NCBI GenBank assembly: GCA_015680685.1
Contig: MNCI01002984.1
Coordinates: 526,248 to 586,247 of the forward strand
Length of the DNA: 60,000 nucleotides
Direction: 5' to 3'
Source: Gnetum montanum
Lineage: Eukaryota; Streptophyta; Gnetopsida; Gnetales; Gnetaceae
Shown: positions 45,367 through 59,640 of the stretch, in pieces
Layout of the letters: each line of letters begins with the position of its first letter
Position numbering within the stretch: position 1 is the stretch's first letter
Notes under the pieces: model-generated
The model's input: the letters and a program-made list of their open reading frames with translations, nothing else
Told to the model about the DNA's origin: nothing
Database searches by the model: none
Program-made: the position numbers and the translations under genes

Positions 45367-45894
45367 TGTGAAAAAGGTAGCAGGGTTAATGGTGGCCTAC
45401 TACCTCCCCCACAGTTCAAGGGCCATGGGGCACAACGAATCTTCCGCTCCTTGTGTCTTCAAAAACATACTGGCATGGCAATTCCATGCATTAGTAAAAA
45501 GAGGCTATGACCTACCTTATAACAACACTCGGTAAGACCTTGCATGAGAGAGTTGCGTAGTTCAACTTTACATTGGGGATGTTGCGTACACTCCTTGGAG
45601 CACGACACCAACTACCAACACGTGATGATGAATCTAGAAAATTCAACTAAAAACGCTATCTAGCTTATTCGCATATTGCAAATATTAAATATGAAACACC
45701 GCTCATGAGACATGCTAACACTAACACATCGTTTGTTGGCCTATGTTTCAGAATTGTTGATTACTGAAACATATTCCTCGAGTTTTGTCCCAGAAGATGT
45801 ATTCCTCTTGAGTTTTGTCCCAATTCAGAATCTAACGGTAAACTCCAAAGGTCAGAATCTGATGGGGAAAAGGGTGCTGAACAACGTTGTTACA
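45367..45894 (+). repeat. 3' LTR of element J
   Basis: 528 bp starting TGTGAAAAAGGTAGCAGG and ending GTTGTTACA, followed by the target duplication ATAAC. It differs from the left LTR mainly by transitions and one internal deletion near 45578. Confidence 0.92.
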
Positions 45895-45899
45895 ATAAC

Positions 45900-48358
45900 A
45901 CTTCCTTTCGAAAAATAATACCCAAAAACCTCCAACCCAATAGCAAAACATTGCACAGCACCTTTTCAATGTCTTAGAAACCTTGCAAAATTTTCTCACA
46001 ACTTTGTTGAAAATCACAAAACTATAAAGATTGACTAAACTCTAATTTATTTATTTTCATTTTCTAGTATATTACTTTTGCATTTCAGCAGTTCCAGGAG
46101 CGAGAAGTGATCATTTGTTGAAAATACAAATTTCAAAAACTCAAACTACATACAAATCTTAAACTAAACTGAAATTCTGATTAGGACCTAAAAAAGTATG
46201 TGATACTTGTAACTTTTTTTACCGTGCAACATCAATTCCTCTGAATCATCTTCCTATTCTTTATCATTTGCAATGCACAACTTGGAAAGCAAAAATGAAA
46301 TCTCATGAAACAAATATGCCAACTTTAGAATACAAATAACATTAAAAATAAATACCACTTTCTTGCAATGTTCTACACTAATGAACATTAAGCATAAGTA
46401 AGATATCATATCTGCAAATTTAGTTTATTTGTTTCAACCATTATTAAGTGTTCTTTATAACACTTTGTTTTCAAAAACTCAAAATATATATTTCAAAATT
46501 CGTAGAATGCTTATCCTTTTAAATCTTCCCAATAAGATTAGGTAATTTTCTTTACAAAACTCATAGCATGCATTCAGACCAATAATAAAACTTAGAATAT
46601 TGAATCATTACTCCCAAAACACTAAAAAGCCCTGATGCGCTACTCAAAACATATATTTGGTAAAGAATCCACCTGCGTGATGATAAGATATAAAACGGCA
46701 TCCCGATGCCATTTTTTTCATAGGGAAATACATCTACTTTAAAATACGGCATCAGGAAGCCATTTTCCATGATAACATGGTAACATACATGTATTTCTAG
46801 TAACATCTGTGAAAATCCTTGGCCATAAGCTAACTTCCTTTACAGCACACTCGTTCAGCTACATCTGGCCATCCGCCTTTCAATCAACTTTAATGAATCA
46901 CATTCCTGTCTGGATGGCAAGACTAGGTTATTTCAGAACCATGTGATTGGTCATCGTGCCTCAGTATTAATTAGGAACCATTGGGCAGATACCCGCATTC
47001 CTAAATAACCTTTAAATACTACAAGCGTAACAGCCAGGAAACGATTCTAGTAGAGTGAAAGATTTGGGGATATCTAGCCTGACCACAGAAATTCACATTA
47101 AATAAATTTAATGATGTGCACAACTCTCTAAGACCCTTACCTTTCTTTGTTTAACGTAGAAAATGTAGCAGTAAATAAGAAAACATAAGCAATGCGCTCA
47201 AAAGAATGCAGATGCCACAAAACCTTTAAAACCCACAATAGCCTAGCCAGAAGAAGGGCCTATTTGGTTAGTATCTCCTGGTTCTTGGACATTCCTGAAT
47301 CCCAAAAATTTCACATCTTAATGTTAAATCCAAAAAGATTCAAAAAATAAAAGGAAAAGGGAAACCTTACTACTGCGCAAATCCACCGATTCACCCACAA
47401 TAAAGCAAACATGTTTTAATTTAAAATATTGAATCTACGGATTCAGCATCCATAGACTCATGGAAGCAAAGCAAGTCTAAAGCAATCACAAAATATAGCC
47501 AGGAAAACATAAAATTAAGAGGAGATTTCAATGTAAATAGGCATAAATTTCAAAAATCAAGGCATATTAGGCAATAAGCTATACAGGCTGCCATGTATAT
47601 TCACTAATCGAACAGTTAAACATATATATTCAGGAACAAGCTAACATAATTTGCCAATGAGGCAGGCCTTGTCGAAGAAGGATGCAGAGTTCAATGTTCC
47701 ACGGCAAGAATTTCTTTAAATTATCATCGGGACTGCATGTTTGAGCTTAGGATGTACTTATAGTCAAATTGTTGGTCTCAAATGTATCAAATAGTTTACT
47801 CCAGAATTCAATAGAATACCCCACTGGCATCAACGCCAAAGAATTTGGCCATTTTCTCCCAACAAAAGTTAACATGCCAAAAAGACGATTAATCTGGAAG
47901 TAAAAATAAAACAAGTTTAATTCAAAACAAACGAGGACTACGGAGAACATACTACGGACATTGCTAAATTTTGGATTTTGCACAGGATAGTTGCACTTGA
48001 ACGTGCGTTCTTTCAAAGTAAAACCAGTACATAAAACAAATTTAACTCATGATCAAAATAAGTAGACTCTGAAATACCATATCAGTTAACAAAAACTTCA
48101 GCGTAAATTCAAAATTAGCCACCAGAGGCAAAATAGCAAAGTGCATTCCCAAAATTCGCTTATTAATTTTAATTATTACGAATGGCCAGATCATGGTGAC
48201 CTAAGTCCATCTCAAACTGAACACAAAACAACGCAATACCCCCCTAGAGCAAGTAAAGTGCTCTCAGATGCCTTCCTATAATATCGCTGATATATGCAAC
48301 GATCCCGCTAGTGCGAAGGTACCAGGAAAAGTGAGCAAAAAGCTGCAAGTAGAAATCT
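45900..48358. other. Non-coding region between J and GAPCp
   Basis: AT-rich sequence without a supported frame, LTR or long repeat. It is the 3' flank of GAPCp. An open minus-strand piece at 47747-48016 lacks similarity and does not splice in frame to the GAPCp gene, so it is not annotated as coding. Confidence 0.6.
48160..48182 (-). terminator. Candidate poly(A) signal region of GAPCp
   Basis: The minus strand reads AATAATTAAAATTAATAAGC about 180-200 nt after the GAPCp stop, giving several AATAAA-like hexamers. Plant signals are loose, so this is only a candidate. Confidence 0.3.
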
Positions 48359-51583
<3,225 letters not shown>

Positions 51584-52804
51584 TTCGAATCAGGTCAAGG
51601 CAAAACAAGGCAAGGCAAGGTAGCAGAAGAAGAGAAAGCAACGAAAGACGCAAACCCTCGGCTTGATCGTGTAGTAGATGGAAAACAGGTCTTCTACTTA
51701 TATGTGCTAGCTACCCGATCACCCTGTGTTGTGTTGTGTTGTGCTGTGATGTGATGTGATGTCATGGAAACACAAAAATGAAACCCTCGCTTAAAACCTT
51801 GCGCCGTATGTACGTGCCTGTGCTGCCTTTGGTTTTATTGTTTAGCGGCAAATGTGAGAGCAGACACACCCACCCAGACAGAGCACACAGGAGACCCTAC
51901 CCTGCCCCACCCTAACCTACCATGCAAGTGACTCTTCTCCCACCAAACACGTACGCAAGTCTCGCCGTTTTCTTTTTTCCGATCCCGCTTATTTTTCAAT
52001 TTCGTTACTATCAATTAATTAAAAAGACGCTTCTGACATGAGCCGTGCCAAGGGATCGATCTAGATGCTTCTGTCATGCATGAACGGTTCAGCGCCAAGT
52101 TTGACGTTTTATGTGTGCGCCTGTTGTCATGCCTCTTAGCCTACTGCAATCTTCTCTCTTATGTGGTAGCACGAAAACACCACTAAATTTGTGTTCCGCA
52201 CTTGGGGCCATGTCCTTCTTTGCTCGTTGTTTGAATATGCATGATCACAAATTCTAACCCTTCGTATCTCGTGCTTTGCTTGCTCACCTCGTACCCATCA
52301 TTTTCTGCATTTCTTTAGAGGTAATGGAATAAAACAACACAAATTGGGACCCAAAGTTGTTACCTTGTATGGACCATTTCCCCTTTTGTTTAAAGGTGAG
52401 AGGAAAAATATCAACGAATTGAACTCAACTCAGAGGAAGTTGATTCCCCAACCAACAAATCACAGGCACCACAAATTAACAAAGGTTATCCTATTTCTTG
52501 AACGAGAGAGAGAGAGAGGGGGTTCTGGAACAAGTTATTGAACTTCATAAACTAGCACCGTAAGCAAGCCCAAATAATTAATGAAATGACACAAACAATA
52601 AATCATTATATCACCATCGCTTACTTGAAAGTCATTTCACTCACCTTCCTTTAAAATCATTTTCAACAAATTTATTATTTTTATCGAGGTGTATGATTTA
52701 TTGATTAATGCATGTCACTTGCATATCAGTTGATTCAATGTGATTGGTTATAGTTGAGATATACAACAATTATACAAAAAAATGTATAGGATACAATAAA
52801 AAAT
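51584..52804 (-). promoter_or_regulatory. Upstream region of GAPCp
   Basis: About 1.2 kb between the start codon and solo LTR I. It holds a candidate TATA box, a pentameric low-complexity stretch GTGTTGTGTTGTGCTGTGAT (from about 51726, running into three GTGAT units), and a (GA)n tract at 52504-52518. GC content and CG sites are higher close to the gene. No other gene is supported; the open piece at 52344-52541 is not recognisable. Confidence 0.5.
51694..51703 (-). promoter_or_regulatory. Candidate TATA box of GAPCp
   Basis: The minus strand reads CATATAAGTAG about 110 nt before the ATG, which would place the start of transcription near 51665-51670 and give a 5' leader of about 80-90 nt. Confidence 0.5.
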
Positions 52805-52809
52805 AGTTT

Positions 52810-54415
52810 TGTAATGACCAAAAACGTTGGTAGCTGGAACACCAAGGTCCACAGGCACATAGCCTAACCCTAAATTTGCACAAGGGCCTGCTGGAGGTGG
52901 AGACAAGGTGCCTTGGACGGTCTGGCCAATTGAACAAGGACTTACCAGATGCAACAGGGGTGCACCATGGTTAGCCGTAGGACTGATGTGAAATGGTGTT
53001 AAGTGTGTAGGCAATGTTTAAAATGTTAACGGTGTCAACGATGTTAGTGGGGTCGAGCATAGTCAAGAGTTTTGGCAAAGTGGTTAGTGTCAACGCGTGC
53101 AAATCGCCGCCCGAGCGTAGTTTTAGGTGCAGCTATGAGGTAACACAACAAAAAATGCAAGTAAAGTGTGAAAAAATGCAAAGAAAGATAGAGAGAGAAG
53201 CGAAACACCACCCCAAATGGGGTTGAGCGTAGTTAACACCAAAAGGGGTTAGAAGCTATACGATGTACAATAAATGCAGTGGACAGCATAGTCACAGTCT
53301 CTAAGGTGTCTAGCCACGAAGATTGGCATTCTACCAAGATGTCTATGTCTGCTGAGTTAGCCACCATGGTGTACTATTGGTTGTAGTGTTCTGTTGGGCT
53401 ATAGGGTTCTGCAATGGTTTGCAACTTCACCTCTTCTTGGTTCGCCAAAATGCCTTTGGTTTTCTCCCAAGCACTCCTTAGATTTGCCAACCTTGAAATC
53501 TTTGAGAGTGTGAGCATTTATAGGTTTCAAGTCAATGGAAAATGCAAGGGATGGCTACCACATGGCAAAGGGGACAGTTGGGACTATGCTCTCACCCAAC
53601 TACATTCTCCATTGGGCTAGTGGTGTTGTGCTTTGTTGTGCTCTACTGAACTCTACAAGACTATGAGATTGTGACTAGCTACCAACTGCATGTGTGTGTC
53701 AAGAAGATTGCAAGGTACCTGAAAAATCAAACTCAAAGACTATGCTCCGCTAAACTACACTTTCCATGCTCTAGCATGGGATCGAGTGTAGTTACAATTT
53801 TGGGGCAAAAGAGGATACAAAAAAGAAAGATTTTTGCCAACTACTCTAGCCAAAGGTGAGTTGATTGCATTCTAGAGTTGAGCTTAGCATAGTTGCCATG
53901 CTATGGAAGCCATTGGAGACTATTCTAGCTGACTACACTTGACTACACTCTAGACTGGGGGAGAGCGTAGTCCCATACTTGCCAAAACTTGTGAAAATTC
54001 ACTTCCTACTGATTATGCTCTCTATGAGAGGTTGACTATGCTCTCAACTAGGGTTGAGCATAGTCTTAACACTTAGAAAAAAACTACGAAAAAATGGCCT
54101 TCGTGTTGACTGCACTCTCCACGAGAGGCTAACTACACTCTCATTTGGGGTTGAGCATAGTCTCAACACTTAGAAAACTCTATGAAAAAAATGGTCTTCA
54201 TGCTGACTATGCTCTCCACGAGAGGTTAACTATGCTTTCAATTGGAGGTGAGCGTAGTCTCAGCACTTAAAAAAAATTTGCAAAAAACTAGCCTTCATAG
54301 TGACTACACTCTCCACGAGAGGCTGACTACACTCTCAACTAGGGTTGAGCGTAGTGTCAACACTTAGCCAAAATTTGCAGCCAGGATGCCATAGTCTAGA
54401 TTTGGTGGTGTTTCA
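52810..54415 (-). mobile_element. Solo LTR I, related to the LTRs of element G
   Basis: 1606 bp with perfect target duplication AGTTT (52805-52809 and 54416-54420). On the plus strand it runs TGTAATGACC...GGTGTTTCA, like the LTRs of G (TGCGACATC...GGTGTTTCA), with the shared block TAGCCTAACCC and ACAAGGACTTAC. No internal element sequence remains. It carries ~105-bp tandem repeats (53990-54365) in the position where G has its 22-bp minisatellite. It sits about 1.2 kb upstream of GAPCp. Confidence 0.9.
53990..54365. repeat. ~105-bp tandem repeats with inverted motifs in solo LTR I
   Basis: Three to four units containing GACTATGCTCTC, CACGAGAGG, TTGACTATGCTC, GGGTTGAGCATAGTC, AACACTTAGAAAA. 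GACTATGCTC and GAGCATAGTC are inverse complements about 15 bp apart, so each unit can form a hairpin. More diverged copies of the same motif extend left to about 53030 (GAGCGTAGTT). Confidence 0.88.
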
Positions 54416-54420
54416 AGTTT

Positions 54421-54491
54421 CAATTTCAATTTCAATATATCTTAAACAACTTGCATAAACACAATTCCTATCCAAGCTCTATTATGAGAAG
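54421..54491. other. Short spacer between I and D
   Basis: 71 bp with TTTCAATTTCAATTTCAA low complexity. It ends in AGAAG (54487-54491), which is the expected 5' target duplication of element D. Confidence 0.5.
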
Positions 54492-55341
54492 TGATGAGTT
54501 GCATCATTGGGTTGCATCAACGAGATGCCATCGACGTGACCCCGTTGATGCAGGGTTTGACTCGTTAATGTGTACCCATCGACAAGGCACCCTGTTTCCA
54601 CCTATGAACGTGTGCTTACCCACTGCATTCATGGCAATCTTTTCATAGTTGTAGCGAAGCGCTTGCAATTTTTCCATTTGAGAGTTAGAATATTTTCCAA
54701 GTGCCTGCAATAGGAGTCAAAAAGTGTACAAATCTTTATTCGAGCACTGTTGTACCTAAGCACTTTAGTGTGGATGGCAATAAAGATAAGCTTTTCTAAT
54801 AAACCTTGCAACACTTAGACGAGATTAATTATTTCCTTAAGCATTTAATATTCATGCAATTTACTTTAATGTTTTAAAGTAATTAATTAATGTCGGTTAA
54901 ATAGCACACATAAGTATGACCACTTTGAGCATACACTTAGAGCTTGGTAATCCTAGTAATGCTTAACATTTGGTAACCTAGTAGCGTTATAACATGTTCA
55001 AGATGTGTACAGCAAATGAGAACAAATGCTTATGTTAAGATTAGTTAGATATTAGCTAGTAATTAGATTAGTTAAGTAATTAATTACTTTATTCTTTATT
55101 CTTGTTCATTAGGCGACTTAATTTATAAAAAATAAAATGATATAAATCATATGCCTCAGTTACACTTAACCATACATTTATACTTCACAAATGGAACTAG
55201 GAAGACAATAATTGCAATGGTTAGATTCACCTCTTGGAACTAGTGTACTTAGAAACCTAAAGTCTTTAGAATTTGATTAGATTGCTAAGTGAATGCTAGT
55301 GATTCATATGGTTGGGTGTAGGGTATACTCATCACTCATCA
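54492..55341 (+). repeat. 5' LTR of element D
   Basis: 850 bp, TGATGAGTTGC...CACTCATCA, with the TTTATTCGAGCAC, GGTAACCTAG and GGTTGGGTGTAGG blocks of the other LTRs of this family. The first 110 bp iterate GCATCA/CATCGACG/GTTGATGC motifs. Confidence 0.9.
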
Positions 55342-55363
55342 TTAGCACCATTGCCAGGGACTT
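55342..55363 (+). other. Primer binding site of element D
   Basis: TTAGCACCATTGCCAGGGAC directly after the LTR; tRNA-Asp type with a few transitions, as in element B. Confidence 0.7.
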
Positions 55364-55445
55364 TAGTTAGCTACGTGCACTATCTAAGGCTCAGTGAAAA
55401 TTATTCAACATCATTAGATTGAACCTTAAAGATGCAATCATTCAA

Positions 55446-55467
55446 ATAATAATAATAATAATAATAA
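55446..55467. repeat. (AAT)n microsatellite
   Basis: Seven AAT units in the leader of element D; B lacks the expansion (single ATAATAATG at 19730). Confidence 0.9.
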
Positions 55468-55599
55468 GCACACTATTATTTTCATTTAATCCAAAATGTC
55501 TTCTTCTCACAAGGATGATTCTCCACTAAAATTCAAGCATACAACCAATTAAAGAAATGAATGATCAAATCAGCCAATGCCTAAATAATGCCAAGTGAT

Positions 55600-57960
55600 A
55601 TATACTCATCCTAATGAGTATGTGCCTAACTTCACCTTTGTCTTGCATCAAGATGAATAGATGCAGTGGAGGGACATGGAGGGCAACATTGTGTTGCTAC
55701 TCAATCAATCAATTCCTACGATGCTCCAACAAACTCTTATGAGGTTGGGCATCTAGGGGCTCCCTGTTGAATACATTGTGCAGAACCATGACTTCAAGGA
55801 TTGCCATCCCACTAAGGCACAATGTAAAATAGGTTAGCAATAGGAGAGGTGCTATGAAGCTGCAAGGGGAAAACGATTCAATAACCCCTTATTCCTATTG
55901 AACCAAAATGATAGTGAGGATCCCTTTTTTGGGGGTTCTCATTTCACTGACTCTCCTTCCCTTGGTTTTGATGAAGGGGGTTTGAACTAGAATTTATAGT
56001 CCACTGTAAACAATTCTGGTGTAGGCAAGAATAGATCCCATGATCATAGGTGATCCAAAGGTGGAGGTCATGCTAGGAATGAGGGCAGTCATCATGATGA
56101 TGCTCGTGATTGTGACCATCGAAGAGGGGATGGTAGGCACTGTGGTAATGCTAGTCCTCCTTCCTCTTCACCTTCATCATCCTCTTCCTCCTCTAGCTCC
56201 AACCAAAGCCATAGAGGATGTGATTGTGATGGAGGTGACCACGAGATAGAGATGATCATAGGGCCAGTCGAACTAGTTGAGATTAGGAATGTGGGCAATC
56301 AATGGAGGCCCACCACCATGAAAGAAGGGATAGTAGAGGACATTATAGGCATCATGGCCATCGCAAAGGCTATGACTATGATGAGCCTTTACTTACAACT
56401 CAAAATATGTTGAACACTATAGAGGTAGTGAGAATTCCAACAAGGCATGTAAAAGATAGCAGAATGTTGTGATTGGATATGAACAATATTTCCAAGTTTG
56501 AAGAGGGATATAACTCAAATTTGCATAATCATCTTCAAGCCTTTCACAATGTCTATGTCTTACAGAACGTGGAAAACGAATGGTAGAAACTAAAGATATT
56601 CCCATGAACACTCATCAAAGAAGCTGAAAGTTGGTACCGATCCTTGGAGTTGGAATCAATTCATAGATGGAGTAAAATGCTTAAACTCTTTAATGAAAAG
56701 CATCAAACGTACTCCCAAGTGTCCAACCTGAGAAAGCAAATCCAAGGTTAGAAACAAGGAACACATGAACCCTTACACACATCCATGGGTAGGTACTATT
56801 CCCTTTTGCATTAGAGCCATAGCCATTGTTATTCTCAAAGGAAGTAACTTTGCCATATCATAGATGGCCTTTGCATAGAAACACAAAGAACTCTTGGGGT
56901 CCATGCCCAAGGGAGACTTTCTGAATTAAGAGCCCATCTGATTCAAAGGCTAATCAAGCAACTTGCCAAGGAAGAAGGAGAGTTGAGAAAAAGGGAAAGT
57001 ATTGAGGACTACAATTGGGATCCTTCCATCAGAAAAAGGAAGGTTTGATTTTGTGATAATAAGGGGGACGAGGTGGTGCAATGAAAGGCCTTGCTAATTC
57101 AAAAAATTTTCTCCAAAATTTTGGCCAAGGCAAAAAAAAGATGGAACTCTTTGGATGAAAAGTTTCAAATTGCTCTAAAAATAGCATAGGCATCCAAAGA
57201 GCAAAGTAGTGATCATGATTGTAGAAGAAGGAAGGAAGTTGAACATGCCTACCAAGGGGGTAAGGGAAAGGCTATTGCAATAAAAGAGGTTATGGAGTCT
57301 AAAACATATAATGATGGTGGGTGTGATATCTACTAATACAAACATCCTAAGGAATGTTATCCCATTGTGTCACACTTGCAGGAGTTCAGGGTGTATGCTC
57401 TAAATCCTAGATTAGCAAGAAGGCAAGCACCCATAAGGTTGTCTTATCTACAAGGCAACCCAATGTAGTTCCACCAACAACAAGCCTATTATTTAAGTGG
57501 AGCTCTACCACAACCTTGTGAGCAATATCATCAGCGGCAACACCCATAGTTATAGGGGATGCAACCATCAAGGTATCAATACCCTTACCAGTAACCTGAT
57601 CCATATGGGTACTACGTTCAATAACCCATTCCTTCACGTGACTCTTCCAATCACACTTCATTCCAACATTGCTACTACCCTTTTGAATTCTACAAAGCCC
57701 AATCTCCAAGAGGGAAATCCCCATTTCCTCATTACCCTCCTCATCTTGCTACACATGTCTCTCCACCCTCAACTCAATTACCACATGCTCCATCAATGCA
57801 GGGTGAAATTCCAACCTAGTCACAACAATGTAACGCTACTAGAGCTATTAACTTACAGTTGGCTCCTCAGTCGATTGCTTCAAAAACCAAATCTTGAAAA
57901 AGATCATTCTTCCAAATCAATAGTCTTACAAAGCCCTTACAAACTTATGTAGCTAATAGC
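55600..57960 (+). pseudogene. Gag pseudogene of element D
   Basis: Starts near 55605 (HPNEYVPNFTFVLHQDE-type reading, as in B), followed by a His/Asp/Arg-rich stretch (56030-56380), the capsid-like region (56470-57000), the KVDQLWDSMDSRFQ-like block near 57130, and the conserved YKHPKECYPIVSHLQ (57340-57378). A Pro/Gln-rich segment (57497-57952, open for 151 residues in one frame) leads to protease. Stops in most segments. Confidence 0.7.
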
Positions 57961-58119
57961 CCTGCTTCTTCCTCAACCTCTATATCCACTCCGTTCAAGT
58001 CCACTTCAAATCAAACGCCTTCCAAAGTGCATGTTGTCATGCTAATCCATGCAATAACTAATTGGATAAAGGTTATCCACCTTCCTAAAAAAAATCTAAT
58101 CCTAGAAGTCCCCATATTT

Positions 58120-58600
58120 ACCTACAAATCACTAGGAATGAGCCTTGCAAAGCTCTTCTGGATTTAAGCTCTACTGTAAATCTAGTTTCTCATAAGATGT
58201 ACAAAGCCTAGAACCTACCTCTACTCAAGAAGAGTAACATTTGTTAGTCCATCACTATTCCCTTGGGACTAGTGGAGGACATTGTGATCACCATTAGTGG
58301 GTGGTTCTATCCTACTAGCTTCCTGGTGATCTACATTGATAATTGCAAGGGTGACTTCCCAATCATCATGAAAAGGGTTTGGATAAGTACCATCAATGTG
58401 CGATTGGGCATCAGAGACCTTTCGTTGGAGATTTCTAAGGAAAATGCATTTGGCAAGATAGAGAAGAAGAGAGTTCCATGCATTGTGTATAGTGATACAA
58501 GGTGCAACTGTGTGCAAAAACTATGGGCCATAAAAAGTACATTAATCACAACATTCAGACAATGTGCAAGGTTCTTGTATGTAGCAACCACAAAATAGGA
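58120..58600 (+). pseudogene. Retropepsin relic of element D
   Basis: LLDLSSTVNLVSHKMY (active site 58161-58169) is followed by the open 111-residue piece 58263-58598 with LVEDIVITISGWFYP and DNCKGDFPIIMKRVW. The active-site triplet is Asp-Leu-Ser; the third residue is Ser as in B and E. Confidence 0.78.
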
Positions 58601-58889
58601 GGGTACCTAGTGGCTGACAGCTAATCCTAAAAGGACCACACTTTGCATGGACCAACTGAAGGCCTGATGAGTGCCTATGTTGAAGGCATGGATGAACTGG
58701 AGTGAGTTCATCACTAACTCTTTGATGATGAACCTAATGACACTTATTGGGAAGATTTGGAAATCCTTGAAAGCTTCAAATAGGAGCCCCTAGAGTTGAA
58801 AACTCTACCTACTAGCATGGAATGTGCTTTTGTAAAAAAATAGCAAGCTAGTAATAATAATTGCCAACCTTGTTCATGAGTAGAAAGAG

Positions 58890-59640
58890 AAGTTGTTAAA
58901 GGTGATCAACAAATGGTCAAAAACATTTTCTTGGTCATATCCTAAACTCACTAGGATTGATCCTAGGATATGCCAGCATCACATTTATATTGATCCTTCC
59001 ATAAAGCCAAAGATGCAACCACAAAAACTGTTGAACCCCAAGTTGAAGCAAATCATCAAGGAGGAGATTAAACAACTTCTCAATGCAGGGTTCATCTATT
59101 CCATTGTGGATAACAAATAGGTTGGTCCACCTGCGATCATGCCAAAGAAAGGTGGCAAGTGGAGGGTCTGTATTAACTTTAGGCTGTTGAATATGCCAAC
59201 ATACAAAGATCATTTTCTATTGTCATTTGTGGACCAGGTGTTGGACACTATCTCTAGGCATTGCTTCTACAAATTTTTGAATGGTTATAGTGGTTATAAC
59301 TAAATTTAGATTGCACCTAAAGATCAGGCTAACAGAACATTCATAAGTTCTTGGTGGACTTTTGCATACAGAAAGATGTCATTTGGTCTATGTAATGCCC
59401 CTGCATCCTTTCAACGCCTTGTCCTTAGCATCTTTAAATAGTAGATTGGTAGTGGGGTGAAAGTCTTCATGGATGACTTTTCCACCTATGATGATACATT
59501 TGAGCAAGCCCTAAACCGCCTTAAGCAAGTGCTAAAAAGATGTGTGGTAACCTTTAGCTCAATTGGCAAAAGGACCATTCGATGGTCCAAGAGGGCATTA
59601 TTTTGGGGGCATAGAATCTCATAAGTAGGGATTCAGGTGG
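58890..59640 (+). pseudogene. Reverse transcriptase relic of element D
   Basis: The reading covers RIDPRICQHHIYIDPSIKP, KKGGKWRVCINFRLLNMPTY, FLNGYSGYN, MSFGLCNAPASFQRLV and VKVFMDDFSTYDDTFEQAL (59460-59510), with an intact FMDD motif and a single copy of the block that is triplicated in B. TAG/TAA stops replace Gln codons at several places. Confidence 0.88.

Larger units (their letters stand above)
39041..45894 (+). mobile_element. Element J: full-length Ty3/gypsy chromovirus
   Basis: A 6854-bp element with perfect target duplication ATAAC (39036-39040 and 45895-45899), LTRs 39041-39603 and 45367-45894, and an initiator-Met-tRNA primer site TGGTATCAGAGC (39606-39617). Inside, in order on one strand: gag with zinc knuckle, protease, RT, RNase H, integrase and a C-terminal chromodomain, which defines a chromovirus. 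Frames are broken at several points, so it cannot make its proteins. The right LTR has a deletion of about 35 bp relative to the left. It lies 2.5 kb from the 3' end of the GAPCp gene. Confidence 0.95.

Noticed and set aside
46680-46770. Repeated ACGGCATC / GATGCCAT near the J-GAPCp spacer as a possible small hairpin RNA
   Set aside because: Only about 6-8 bp of pairing with no precursor-length stem.
47747-48016. 89-residue minus-strand open frame downstream of GAPCp, first considered as the last GAPCp exon
   Set aside because: Joining at its acceptor gives an early stop and lacks SNRVVDLI. The exon at 48359-48413 fits in phase and supplies SNRVVDLIAHMA and a stop.
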